Positions 35,249 to 45,372 are shown, counted from the stretch's first letter. The stretch: DNA of 64,000 nucleotides from Incurvaria masculella (GCA_946894095.1 OX335649.1:15704001-15768000); one strand, 5' to 3'. Made by a program: numbers and translations. Notes: a model not told the origin generated them from the sequence alone.

Positions 35249-36465
35249 CGTTCTTGATCATAGACATAGACGTATACAATAATAGCGAAGTTTTGCATAT
35301 CACTGATCATAGGTGAATATAATACTTTTTATAAATAAGGATTGAACTGACCAAATTTTGTTGGTTAGAACAACATTGGTTTTTATTTACTAGGTACATT
35401 ATCAATTTAAGTTGTGTATAATTTTGTCGTGATTTATTCTAATCATTTTCTAGCTGAAAAGCCATTGTAGACGAGCGTAAAAAAATTGACATGTCGGTGG
35501 CATTTTTTATTATTTTAGCTTCTTCGTCTTCTTCTTTAAAGGCTTCACACCAGGCTGGTGAATTAGCCTTTTTGGCAATCACGCTTGAGTTTTGCGTATT
35601 TCTGCCAGTGTCGAGCATTATTTTAGCTGTCAATGTTTATATAGTTTGATAATTTGACATTGTTTTTCTGTGTAACTCGTCATGGATTTATGAATTTGAA
35701 GATATTTAATTCACATAAATCAGAAACAATAACGAATTAATACTATTGCTATTATACGTTTGTGTAAAACATGCATGAAAAATAGGAAACAAATGTGTTT
35801 TCCTATTTTTCATGTATGTTTCACACAAACGTAGCTCTTTTTCTCTTACTCCATTATACTCTAATTAGAATCTTAGATGAAAAAGAAATTAGAATAACAA
35901 TAAATCATGGAAAGCATAGCCTCGATGATATCCTTGCCCGTGCTTGATTTTTTTCCACACTATTTCCTATATTGGTGACTGTAGTCCTAGTAATTTGTAG
36001 ACCTCATCGTTTTCGGTCACGGCCCACGTATTTTTTATGTAACTGCACCGAAATAGAGACTAATTAGATATGCCTTTCTAACACAAAGACGTTGACCTGA
36101 GACAGAAATATACTGGGAATTATTTTTATTTCCTGTGAAACATAAGATTAATTATTTATTTTTCCAGTGTAACACAAGTGATCGTATTAAAGGTACTTGG
36201 GAATTATATGCATATCTTTCCTTATCTATAATTCCTATAATTTTTTTATTTTAAGAGTATAATAATGTAATAGATTTATAACCTCTTTGTTCTAGGTTTT
36301 GTATCTTTGCATGGACAGTATGCAGCAACTCCGTGCGGTTCACTAAAATTGACGTGTTTGAACATTGATTAACTCGGTCGTCACACCGTGCAATCGGGGC
36401 TAAGCAAATAAAATAATTGAAAAAAATAAATGTGACCGTAAAGGAGAAATCCCTACAGGTGATCG
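35249..36465. other. Upstream region of the D-like gene; small unrecognised frame and hairpin
   Basis: Presumed promoter side of the minus-strand gene. A 64-codon minus-strand frame at 35439-35633 (MTAKIMLDTGRNTQNSSVIA…), acidic in its middle, could be a small gene but has no recognised relatives. A separate hairpin lies at 35756-35832. Otherwise AT-rich. Confidence 0.3.
35756..35832. repeat. Near-perfect inverted repeat, ~36-bp arms, short loop
   Basis: The left arm (ACGTTTGTGTAAAACATGCA then TGAAAAATAGGAAA) and the right arm (TTTCCTATTTTTCATGTATG then TTTCACACAAACGT) are reverse complements with two mismatches, around a loop of about 6 bases. Confidence 0.85.
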
Positions 36466-36690
36466 TGTCGTTGCAGGAGGACGGACGATGCGGCGGGTTC
36501 GGCAGCGCGCGCCACCGCAGCGCCGCGCGCCGCGGCCGCGCGCGTGACGCGGCGGCGCGGCGGCGGCGCCGGCGGGGCGGCCCCCATGCGCTCCTGACGC
36601 CGCGCCGGCGCGGGCGCCGTGTGGCGGCAGGCGGGCGATGGCCGCGTGAGCGATGAGGCGCTGGCTCGCGTGGTATGGTGCCATTTTTTA
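36466..36690. promoter_or_regulatory. Very GC-rich CpG island, possibly promoter or exon
   Basis: About 220 bp of extreme GC content, mostly GCG/CGC, in an AT-rich setting. A potential acceptor (GTGTCGTTGCAG) at 36465-36476 leads to a plus frame rich in Arg and Ala (EDGRCGGFGSARHRSAARRG…) that stops at 36654-36656. A minus frame (36400-36684) is equally open, as expected for such composition. No protein family recognised. It may be a 5' exon and promoter for the GC-rich coding array at 39 kb, but the link is not shown. Confidence 0.35.
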
Positions 36691-37034
36691 TGTAACTCGA
36701 TATTTTATTTATTTATTTCTTTATTAATATGGCTCACATACAGGATAAATCCGTGTTACACAAACATAAAAACATTTACAGCATTAAAAACGAACGAATC
36801 ATTCTACAGGTAGTGGGCACAGCGTTATAGGTAGTCAGCTAAGAAAGTTTATGTCTACGATTCAACAATATTTTTAAAAGAAAATAGTGAAGCTAAGGAA
36901 ACTGAACTGTGTAAAATTAATAAATGGGACAATGTAAAATTTAGGAGAACACAGCACAAGCTTGATAAAAATATGAACATATTTCGTTAACCTAATGTAA
37001 AACAAGCTACATATAAAATACTAAAACAGAATGA
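36691..37034. other. AT-rich stretch with a repeat edge
   Basis: TTATTTATTTATTT … AATATGGCTCACATACAGGA near 36703-36745 resembles 38435-38505, so an interspersed repeat is present in two copies. No gene. Confidence 0.35.
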
Positions 37035-37110
37035 ATGCATTTAAAATTTATATTAGTTCTTGCATACTGTGTTTCCTGTATGCAAGAACTAATATAAATT
37101 TAAAATGCAT
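37035..37110. repeat. Perfect inverted repeat, 32-bp arms, 12-base loop
   Basis: The left arm is 37035-37066 (ATGCATTTAAAATTTATATT then AGTTCTTGCATA), the loop CTGTGTTTCCTG (37067-37078), and the right arm 37079-37110. All 32 pairs match. Confidence 0.95.
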
Positions 37111-37222
37111 CAAAGATAATTGTTAATTGTTAATGATTTAAGTAATCAATCAAAGGAGTATATCTGCGCCAACAGAGTTTTCGAATGATACCTACAGAGC
37201 ATGCTAAAACATCACATTTATC

Positions 37223-37271
37223 TTTCCAGTCATTGCTAGTTTGCAGAATGCAAACTAGCAATGACTGGAAA
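37223..37271. repeat. Perfect inverted repeat, 23-bp arms, 3-base loop
   Basis: The left arm is 37223-37245 (TTTCCAGTCATTGCTAGTTT then GCA), the loop GAA (37246-37248), and the right arm 37249-37271. All 23 pairs match. It lies 113 bp from the preceding perfect hairpin and immediately before a SINE tail. Confidence 0.95.
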
Positions 37272-37276
37272 TGAAA

Positions 37277-37780
37277 GAATAGGCGAGTGAATGAATAGCT
37301 AATACCATACCCACTGTCGTTAGGTGCCGTGCCAGAATATTTACTCATTGAAGCGAAACTCTAAATTCTATGTAGTCGAAGTCAAACTCTATGTACAAAG
37401 AAATATGCCTATTTTTTTTCTATTCAGACTTTGCCAGAAGCGAATACGAGAACTTCTCGTGTTCGCTTGCATTATTAGAGCCCCAGGACCTTCTCTTAAT
37501 GAGCACGGCTACATTTAACTGGATGGAAAACACGGACCATTTCTCATTGCCGTTTTTAGCATCTTTTCATCCAATTCCTTGGTACCAACCCAGGCGGGCT
37601 TAACCCAACCAAGTGGCAGGAAAGAGGACCTACAGTTTCATGTGGACTTCGAACCATGAAACAGCTCGAACTCGTAGCGAAATTCACTTATTAAACTCAA
37701 AAAATAAGAAATTGGTGCACGAACGTGACCGGGATTTGAACCAATGATCTCTGGGATGGAAGGGAAGTCCACACGCCGCT
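37277..37780 (-). mobile_element. SINE copy, tRNA-type head, with internal insertion
   Basis: The tail side (AATAGCTAATACCATACCCA … TTAGGTGCCGTGCCAG) is separated by ~140 bp of foreign sequence from the body (CCCAGGACCTTCTCTTAATG … CAACCCAGGCGGGCTTAACC … CCTACAGTTTCATGTGGACT). The head on the minus strand has B-box-like GGTTCAAATCCCGG (37728-37741). A further body scrap (CTACCTAGTAATTAAGGAAA … GACCTACAGTTTCACATGGA) lies at 37838-37890. Confidence 0.7.
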
Positions 37781-37895
37781 GATGAACGCGCTGCTCAAAC
37801 TCAGAATTGTCTTATCCCACTTCATTATAGTCATGACAGTCTGCTACCTAGTAATTAAGGAAAGCGACCTACAGTTTCACATGGAGTCCCTTAGT

Positions 37896-38956
37896 CGCGT
37901 TGTTTTTTGGGCCTTATTGACTAGCCTTAATAGATGTCTAACCCCGTTTGATGCGCTCCTCCATTTAACCCCGCTCTTGTTAATGTGAACACTACTGCAG
38001 AGGTGATTAAGGAATCATAAAGTACCATCAAGAAGAATCTGCTCTGGCTTAAGAAATTTAATGAAGTTTGCATGAAATCATTTTTGGTAACTTAATTTAT
38101 GAATGCTTGAACAAGTGCAAAAACACATATTTAAAATATAATTTTGTTAGTCATAGGTATATTTTGAGTTAAGAGGTAACTTCATCGTTATCGGCATATT
38201 CACTAAACCAGCTCACACCTAAAATTAATAATGGGAAAGTGTTTTAGGTGTATGCACATAATAGTCATGAACAACAATATTGTTATGGTACAATTAATAT
38301 CTCTGTTTCGTTTTGTTTAATTTTTATGGTAAGCCCATTCGAGTTTGGGATACTTGAAACTGCGTCAATTATTACTCTGGTTTTAGGTGGTGTGGAGGGT
38401 ATAAAGACAGGGTTGAGAGATCTGGACTGTGCCTTATTTATTTATTTATTCACTCATTATATATTGGTTCACATACAGGGTATATATATTGGTTCACATA
38501 CAGGGGATTATAGACATTGAAATAAAAAAAAAATCATAGTAATACAGCAATGTACACCCTACTACGTTGTGAACACTGCATGCTTAATTTATGACTATCT
38601 ATTTAACAAACAAAAAAGAAACTGAAATTAAAGCTTATATATAATAAAACAGAACAATTTGTAAAAAAAAAACTCTAAATAAAAAACAAAAAAAAATCAG
38701 TCAAAACAAATAATTTGGAAAAACACTACTGGAAAAACAACACTTGTGCCTTATTTTATAAAGATCCTTTTCTGCCATAGTGAACCTTGAAATAAAAGAA
38801 AATGATGAATTCTTTCTCTAGTATGAAGACATTAAAATACTTGTCTTACGCCTGAACATTAAGATTTAGTTTTTTTTTCAGTAATTACTAACACAAATAA
38901 CTTTGTATCCAGGCTAATATCGAACATAAACATAAAGCTGAGCAAATACGAGAGCA
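37896..38956. other. AT-rich stretch with a short tandem duplication
   Basis: No supported gene. TATATATTGGTTCACATACA, then GGG, occurs twice in tandem at about 38458-38504. Just before the exon array, a TTTTTTTTTCAG site (38871-38882) and a TTTGTATCCAG site (38902-38912) are possible splice acceptors. Confidence 0.35.
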
Positions 38957-39241
38957 GTGTGGAACAGGTGGGTGGCGGTGGCGTGCGCGTGCGCTGCGCG
39001 GGGCGCTCGCGAGCTGCGCGTGCTCCAGCACGACGCGCGCTGGGCCTTCCACGTGGGCATCGCGGCGCCGCCCTCCGCCGCGGCGGTGGTGCGCGCCTTC
39101 AACCGCACGCTCGCCGACGTGTCGCACACGTACCTGGCCGGCGACTACCCGCCGCACCTCACGCGCCGCAACATCACGCTGCAGCCGCTGTACATCGAGC
39201 TGCCGGAAGACGAACGGTCAGTCACTCTCTATACTAGGCAC
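38957..39241 (+). CDS. GC-rich exon-like sequence, first unit of the array (partial gene, product unknown)
   Basis: From HDARWAFHVG to LPEDER (39029-39218) nearly every codon ends in G or C, only the last Glu codons differing. Such consistent GC3 is the mark of a real lepidopteran coding exon rather than chance. The peptide (FHVGIAAPPSAAAVVRAFNR … LTRRNITLQPLYIELPEDER) has two N-glycosylation sequons (NRT and NIT), which suggests an extracellular or lumenal domain. A GTGCTCCAG acceptor (39020-39028) and a CG|GTCAGT donor (39218/39219) bracket it. An exon boundary upstream at GTGGAACAG|GTGGGT (38967/38968) would splice to this acceptor in frame across a 61-bp intron. I could not identify the family. 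An ATG at 38957 gives an open frame of 334 codons through three further units, but it may not be the true start. Confidence 0.5.
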
Positions 39242-41185
39242 TTCCACGTGGGCATCGCGGCGCCGCCCTCCGCCGCGGCGGTGGTGCGCGCCTTCAACCG
39301 CACGCTCGCCGACGTGTCGCACACGTACCTGGCCGGCGACTACCCGCCGCACCTCACGCGCCGCAACATCACGCTGCAGCCGCTGTACATCGAGCTGCCG
39401 GAAGACGAACGGTCAGTCACTCTCTATACTAGGCACTTCCACGTGGGCATCGCGGCGCCGCCCTCCGCCGCGGCGGTGGTGCGCGCCTTCAACCGCACGC
39501 TCGCCGACGTGTCGCACACGTACCTGGCCGGCGACTACCCGCCGCACCTCACGCGCCGCAACATCACGCTGCAGCCGCTGTACATCGAGCTGCCGGAAGA
39601 CGAGCGGTCAGTCACTCTCTACACTAGGCACTTCCACGTGGGCATCGCGGCGCCGCCCTCCGCCGCGGCGGTGGTGCGCGCCTTCAACCGCACGCTCGCC
39701 GACGTGTCGCACACGTACCTGGCCGGCGACTACCCGCCGCACCTCACGCGCCGCAACATCACGCTGAGCCGCTGTACATCGAGCTGCCGGAAGACGAGCG
39801 GTCAGTCACACTCTACACTAGGCACTTCCACGTGGGCATCGCGGCGCCGCCCTCCGCCGCGGCGGTGGTGCGCGCCTTCAACCGCACGCTCGCCGACGTG
39901 TCGCACACGTACCTGGCCGGCGACTACCCGCCGCACCTCACGCGCCGCAACATCACGCTGAGCCGCTGTACATCGAGCTGCCGGAAGACGAGCGGTCAGT
40001 CACACTCTACACTAGGCACTTCCACGTGGGCATCGCGGCGCCGCCCTCCGCCGCGGCGGTGGTGCGCGCCTTCAACCGCACGCTCGCCGACGTGTCGCAC
40101 ACGTACCTGGCCGGCGACTACCCGCCGCACCTCACGCGCCGCAACATCACGCTGAGCCGCTGTACATCGAGCTGCCGGAAGACGAGCGGTCAGTCACACT
40201 CTACACTAGGCACTTCCACGTGGGCATCGCGGCGCCGCCCTCCGCCGCGGCGGTGGTGCGCGCCTTCAACCGCACGCTCGCCGACGTGTCGCACACGTAC
40301 CTGGCCGGCGACTACCCGCCGCACCTCACGCGCCGCAACATCACGCTGAGCCGCTGTACATCGAGCTGCCGGAAGACGAGCGGTCAGTCACACTCTACAC
40401 TAGGCACTTCCACGTGGGCATCGCGGCGCCGCCCTCCGCCGCGGCGGTGGTGCGCGCCTTCAACCGCACGCTCGCCGACGTGTCGCACACGTACCTGGCC
40501 GGCGACTACCCGCCGCACCTCACGCGCCGCAACATCACGCTGAGCCGCTGTACATCGAGCTGCCGGAAGACGAGCGGTCAGTCACACTCTACACTAGGCA
40601 CTTCCACGTGGGCATCGCGGCGCCGCCCTCCGCCGCGGCGGTGGTGCGCGCCTTCAACCGCACGCTCGCCGACGTGTCGCACACGTACCTGGCCGGCGAC
40701 TACCCGCCGCACCTCACGCGCCGCAACATCACGCTGAGCCGCTGTACATCGAGGTGCCGGAAGACGAGCGGTCAGTCACACTCTACACTAGGCACTTCCA
40801 CGTGGGCATCGCGGCGCCGCCCTCCGCCGCGGCGGTGGTGCGCGCCTTCAACCGCACGCTCGCCGACGTGTCGCACACGTACCTGGCCGGCGACTACTCG
40901 CCGCACCTCACGCGCCGCAACATCACGCTGCAGCCGCCGTACATCGAGGTGCCGGAAGACGAGCGGTCAGTCACACTCTACACTAGGCACTTCCACGTGG
41001 GCATCGCGGCGCCGCCCTCCTCCGCGGCGGTGGTGCGCGCCTTCAACCGCACGCTCGCCGACGTGTCGCACACATACCTAGCCGGCGACTACCCTCCGCA
41101 CCTCACGCGCCGCAACATCACGCTGCAGCCGCTGTAAATCGAGCTGCAGGAGGACGAGCGGTCAGTCACCCTCTACAGTAGGCAG
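39047..41185 (+). repeat. Eleven-unit tandem array of a ~195-bp GC-rich exon segment
   Basis: Units begin at TTCCACGTGGGCATCGCGG: 39047, 39242, 39437, 39632, 39826, 40020, 40214, 40408, 40602, 40796 and 40991. Five are 195 bp (in frame, 65 codons) and six consecutive ones (39632-40795) are 194 bp because CTGCAGCCG became CTGAGCCG. Units are nearly identical; the last differs most (TAA at 41134-41136, CTGCAGGAGG, ACAGTAGGCAG). Each unit contains the exon part plus the donor-like GTCAGTCACNCTCTANACTA and then restarts, with no ordinary intron between units. In-frame readthrough gives SVTLYTRH between repeats. Such identity points to very recent expansion or homogenisation; an assembly artefact is possible. 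Confidence 0.92.
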
Positions 41186-42228
41186 CCATTACCACGCAGA
41201 ACAGCTTAACAATTATTACGGTATTTTCTATTTCTTATAGTCTTCTTCTCCACCAAAAGCGAACGATTATTCAAGTATGTAACTGATTTCGATATTTTGT
41301 TCATCACAAAGAACATACATATTGCGTTCATTGAAATGACACATTTTGTTTGACCCGTACATCGTGAAACACATTTTATAATTACTGCTTAGAAATGAGA
41401 TTTACAATCACATTACCGAAAAGATTAAAAATGGCAACGCTTCTTATAATATAAATACAGATGTAGTGAATATGCACATGATATCCGTCTTTCCAAAAAT
41501 GTCTGTCGTATTCATGCTAATATGGCATGAGACTTATGTTCCATTGCGATCACTTTCGTTGTGGTATCAAAGGGAAACCTCTGAAATGTGTTCAAACAAA
41601 TTACTCTCCTCCTCTTCATCATTATATCAAGCTGGGATGCCATATCTAATAATAAATTGATTGAGTGTATCAAACGTTGTGCGTTGCTGAATCCCGTGGG
41701 GACTACTCTTTCATGTTATTAAAAAACTGTGATTACTATTAAGCATTACAGATTAGTGGTTCGGAGGTAGACATAATAACGTATCCTTTGAACGTGGGGG
41801 AGGACGGTTGCATGTTATGAAGACTACGCTTCAGCGTCGGATTGAATTTCGAAAAGTTTAATTTTGAATATTTTTTTTTATTGAGTAATAATAATTTAAT
41901 AACAGTGTACTTGGTAGCTGTACATTTCAAGAATCCTAATGAAAAATATAAAAAACCCAACAGCGTAAAAAAATTTAACTTAAAATTGACTTAGTAAACG
42001 AACTGAAAAGATAGAAACAAGTTGAAAAATTAAATATTTGTTGTGTTTGAATGATCATGGTTGACAGTGTTTACAAAGTTAGGTGTAACAAATAGAGTTT
42101 TTTGATTGATATTAAAACAAAACTACATTTTCTAAAAGTTTCTTCATGTTATCTTTAAGGCTTTAATGAAGCCATCAGTTCATAGAATGAGATTCCCTCA
42201 TTCAACGAATTTTGATCATATGCCGATA
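41186..42228. other. AT-rich stretch, nothing recognised
   Basis: No gene or bounded repeat seen. No continuation of the GC-rich coding sequence to the right of the array. Confidence 0.4.
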
Positions 42229-42420
42229 TATACAAGGTTTTAGTGGAGGTATGGTCCAAACGTTAACGTATTTCTTGGCATATTTGAAACAAAAAGGATA
42301 TACATTTTATTTGTAGGTATTTAAAATGTATGGGGAAAATCTTCTACCTTTTTAGCTCCAAATATGCCGAGGAATATGTGGTTAGCTTTTGGACCATATC
42401 TCCGTTAACACCCTATATAT
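42229..42420. mobile_element. Foldback MITE, ~190 bp
   Basis: The left arm (TACAAGGTTTTAGTGGAGGT then ATGGTCCAAACGTTAAC) and the reversed right arm (TATAGGGTGTTAACGGAGAT then ATGGTCCAAAAGCTAAC) match with scattered differences. The arms continue through CTTGGCATATTT versus CCTCGGCATATTT. Non-coding. Confidence 0.7.
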
Positions 42421-43029
42421 GGTTTTTTTAGAATCTCCCTCTCATCATCGTTGATTACAGTTACACTAAATTTATAAGCGAACAGTTCGACACTCAAATC
42501 TTGTGGATATATACAGGGTCCGTCACTCAAAGTGTTATCAATTGAAAATGATGTTATTTAGTTAATTGAAGTAGGGTTTGTTAATAATTATATCACAATA
42601 AAACATTTAATTTCAAGACAATAATTGTTTTTGTTCGATATAGCCTCCTTTGATCCATAGATAAGGGCTTTCTGAGACGATCCTGAGTGTTGTTGGAACG
42701 TCCAGCGTTTCGTACTGCATTGTTTACACGTGCACATGGTATGAGCGCCTCATTTAACACCTTTTGCACACACTTGCTGGTTGACTTTGACGCCCTTCTC
42801 GATAAACACGAGTGAATAGCGACCATTTATGGTCACTGCAGCCGAGACCATAACAGAAGCGGGCGCTTGCTTACGAACGGGAACTCCATCGTCTAAATTC
42901 TCGTTGGATTTGCCCTGTAGCCAAACACGAAAATGTTGTTTGTTTATATACTGTTAGACAGTAAACATTTTTTCATCAGAAAAAACAATGTTTTCCAGAT
43001 CGCCACGTAAGACTTTCATTGCTTGAGCT

Positions 43030-43255
43030 TATTGCGGTCACACAGGCGGGCGATGCACACACACACAAGCTCGCTGAACGCGGTTACAAAAGACGCGCGG
43101 CCGCCTTGCCACCTCAGTCCATTTCGACCTACTCACTGGTAACCACTAACGAGAACGCACTTGTACATCTACGAAAATATACAGTGTTGCTGCGGAAACC
43201 TGCCTACGTCATTGAGTAACCTCACCTAGCTTCCCGTAGGCAGTCAGCCCGCACA
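43030..43255 (+). repeat. 5' LTR, 226 bp
   Basis: Nearly identical to 45147-45372. Starts TATTGCGGTCACACAGGCGG and ends AGTCAGCCCGCACA. Flanked on the left by AGCT (43026-43029), repeated after the 3' LTR. Only a few differences from the 3' LTR are visible (ACATCTACG/ACGTCTACG, GCCTACGTC/GCCAACGTC, CTCACC/TTACC, GTCAGCC/GTCAACC), so the insertion is fairly young. Confidence 0.92.
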
Positions 43256-43256
43256 T

Positions 43257-43274
43257 TGGTGACCCCGACGTGAT
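43257..43274 (+). other. Primer-binding site complementary to tRNA-Trp
   Basis: TGGTGACCCCGACGTGAT, one base after the 5' LTR, is complementary to the 3' end of eukaryotic tRNA-Trp(CCA) including its CCA. This fixes the direction of the element (plus) and its class as a tRNA-primed LTR retroelement. Confidence 0.8.
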
Positions 43275-44283
43275 CTGAACGTGCAACCCCTCGACGTGAT
43301 GAAACAACGTATAGTGCGGAATTAAAAGGAGTGATGTGAAGAAAGAAGTGATCTACGGGGGTGGGCGTTCGGGCTCGCCCACCCCGCGCCGACTGCACTC
43401 TACGAGTTCATCAGGGCGGCAACGGAGCGCAAACATGTTGCCACGCTTCTCCGAGCATCTTCAGGATAATCCCCGGCTCGCAACCTGGCCGCAGGGATCA
43501 TAGTGTTGGTTTCCGCAATGTGGCAGCGCGCCCCCGTGGCGGCGGCGGCGCCACACACATCACGCGCCGAGCAACACATCGCCACGCCTCGCTTCACTTC
43601 GTCAAGAGCAACGTAGAGCACGACAAGAAGGTGGGTGATTCAGCGGAAGAAGACAAGAACGAACAAGGACAAGACCGCCAGGCCGACGATATCGCCCAGC
43701 TATGACGACATAAAGGAGCTTTACTATGCCGCTTAGGCCGGCACCTAGCTTTTCCCTATTGGCCTCACCAGCGAGATGGCTGTCAAGATGGCCGATACCT
43801 GTTTTTTGTGCAGCACGGCGCGAAGTTACCATAATTAGCGTGACGCAGTTAATGTGCACGGAAGGACAATCCGTCCCCCAGGGAGGTTCTTCGAGCTTCG
43901 AGAGCCACAGAACGCACCGATGGAGCAACCTTCGTAGAACGGCTACAGTGCTCATCGGAAACCTGGCAGCACGCCCCAGCGGCAGACGCGATTGAGCTCC
44001 GTTTTCGTTCATCGCTGGTCGCAGGTCAACCACGGAACCCTGCACCAGTGGTGACGAAATGAGCACATCGGACGATTCGAGAACGACGCGCGGCTGTGTG
44101 GCCCGCTAACGCTGCGAATTCCGGCTGTAGACACCGAGGACACTGACCTTATTTCTATGTACTTGCTCGGGCCCCGTCTTAATTTTTGCATTATAGGTTA
44201 ACTAATTGTATGATAAGATGGTATTTTTTGTATTATTATTGTTTAGAAAAGGACATACTTGAAATCGTCAAAAGTCCTCACAT

Positions 44284-44649
44284 AAAACCCTATATACGTC
44301 CATGTCCAACTATCGTAAGTCAATACGTAGATAATGTGAATTATACATTTTATTTCCTGTCCGTACGTAGGTAGGTCAATTTATTGCTGATCGCTACTGT
44401 TACTATGGTACCAGGGAATCTACAGCCGAAAGGATAAAACGGAAACGGGACTTAGGTAATTAAAACCCTATATACGTCCATGTCCAACTATCGTAAGTCA
44501 ATACGTAGAGAATGTGAATTATACATTTTATTTCCTGTCCGTACGTAGGTAGGTAGGTAAATTGACTGCTGATCACTATTATACTTTAACTATGGTACCA
44601 GGGAATAGCTACAGCCGAAAGGATAAAACGGAAACGGGACTTAGGTAAT
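44284..44649 (+). repeat. Tandem duplication, ~178-bp unit, two copies
   Basis: AAAACCCTATATACGTCCAT … ACGGAAACGGGACTTAGGTA occurs at 44284-44461 and again from 44462. The second copy has small insertions (extra GTAG near 44552 and a few bases near 44578). No coding. Confidence 0.9.
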
Positions 44650-44855
44650 ATGTAACATTAAATAGAATCGAGGCATAATAGTCGACACGTTATTGTTCAA
44701 AATCGAAAATTGTCATAATGTGTCCGACTGAACATACAATTAAAGGATTACTTGAAGATTTAGAAACTGTAGGAATGTTCGTTAATTTTGTATAATAATA
44801 TATTGAAATAGTTGAAACAATCTATGTTAATAATGTGTTGGGTATACTTTGATAG

Positions 44856-45041
44856 TGGCGTGATGCAAAATTTCGTAATGTAAGTCAGACCCACTGCAAG
44901 CCGCAATTGTGCATGTCATGCTGCCAATGCAGAAAAATGTACGTCAGACACAGGTCGCAGAAATGCAGAATTACAGCCTACTGCAAGACTGGCCATGTAT
45001 GTGGACATCATGTTGGTTGCAACCATTGCATTATTTCGTAA
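44856..45041 (+). pseudogene. Cys/His-rich frame, possible zinc-binding tail of a transposase
   Basis: A frame open for 61 codons between stops has ten Cys and several His: HCKPQLCMSCCQCRK … CRITAYCKTGHVCGHH … CNHC. The end fits C-x5-C-x2-H-x3-C-x2-C, reminiscent of the cross-brace Cys-rich domain ending piggyBac-type transposases, but the match is by pattern only. No upstream transposase core is present. It may have been captured by the LTR element. Confidence 0.3.
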
Positions 45042-45146
45042 GTGATTGACACAGTTCGTATGTAAATGTAAATTGAAAATAATTTGTGAAACTATGTAAC
45101 TCCCGTACAGACCAACGTAAGGGAGGATTTTTTAGGGGTGGAGATG

Positions 45147-45372
45147 TATTGCGGTCACACAGGCGGGCGATGCACACACACACAAGCTCGCTGAACGCGG
45201 TTACAAAAGACGCGCGGCCGCCTTGCCACCTCAGTCCATTTCGACCTACTCACTGGTAACCACTAACGAGAACGCACTTGTACGTCTACGAAAATATACA
45301 GTGTTGCTGCGGAAACCTGCCAACGTCATTGAGTAACCTTACCTAGCTTCCCGTAGGCAGTCAACCCGCACA
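45147..45372 (+). repeat. 3' LTR, 226 bp
   Basis: Partner of 43030-43255. Preceded by a purine-rich tract and followed by the AGCT target duplication (45373-45376). Confidence 0.92.

Larger units (their letters stand above)
43275..45146 (+). mobile_element. Interior of the LTR retrotransposon, reduced and non-coding for pol
   Basis: Only about 1.9 kb separates the LTRs, against ~4-6 kb for a full element. Near 43403-43460 one frame reads LYEFIRAATERKHVATLLRA before a stop, a possible gag start. No protease, reverse transcriptase, RNase H or integrase motifs are present. The interior also has a 178-bp tandem duplication (44284-44649), a Cys/His-rich frame (44856-45041) and a purine-rich tract before the 3' LTR (AGGGGTGGAGATG, 45134-45146). 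It is a non-autonomous, internally deleted or chimeric element, possibly Ty3/gypsy-like from the 4-bp duplication. Confidence 0.7.

Noticed and set aside
37035..37110. Confident microRNA gene
   Set aside because: The stem is perfectly paired, whereas genuine pre-miRNAs have bulges, and no expression evidence is available; reported as a hairpin only.
38888..39157. Minus-strand frames across the GC-rich array
   Set aside because: They are shadows of the strongly GC3-biased plus-strand frame; the minus peptides are Arg/His/Ala-rich as expected from complementing it.
39047..41185. CRISPR-like or satellite array
   Set aside because: Units are directly contiguous ~195-bp copies with no variable spacers and have clear coding bias; it is an exon-derived tandem array in a eukaryote.
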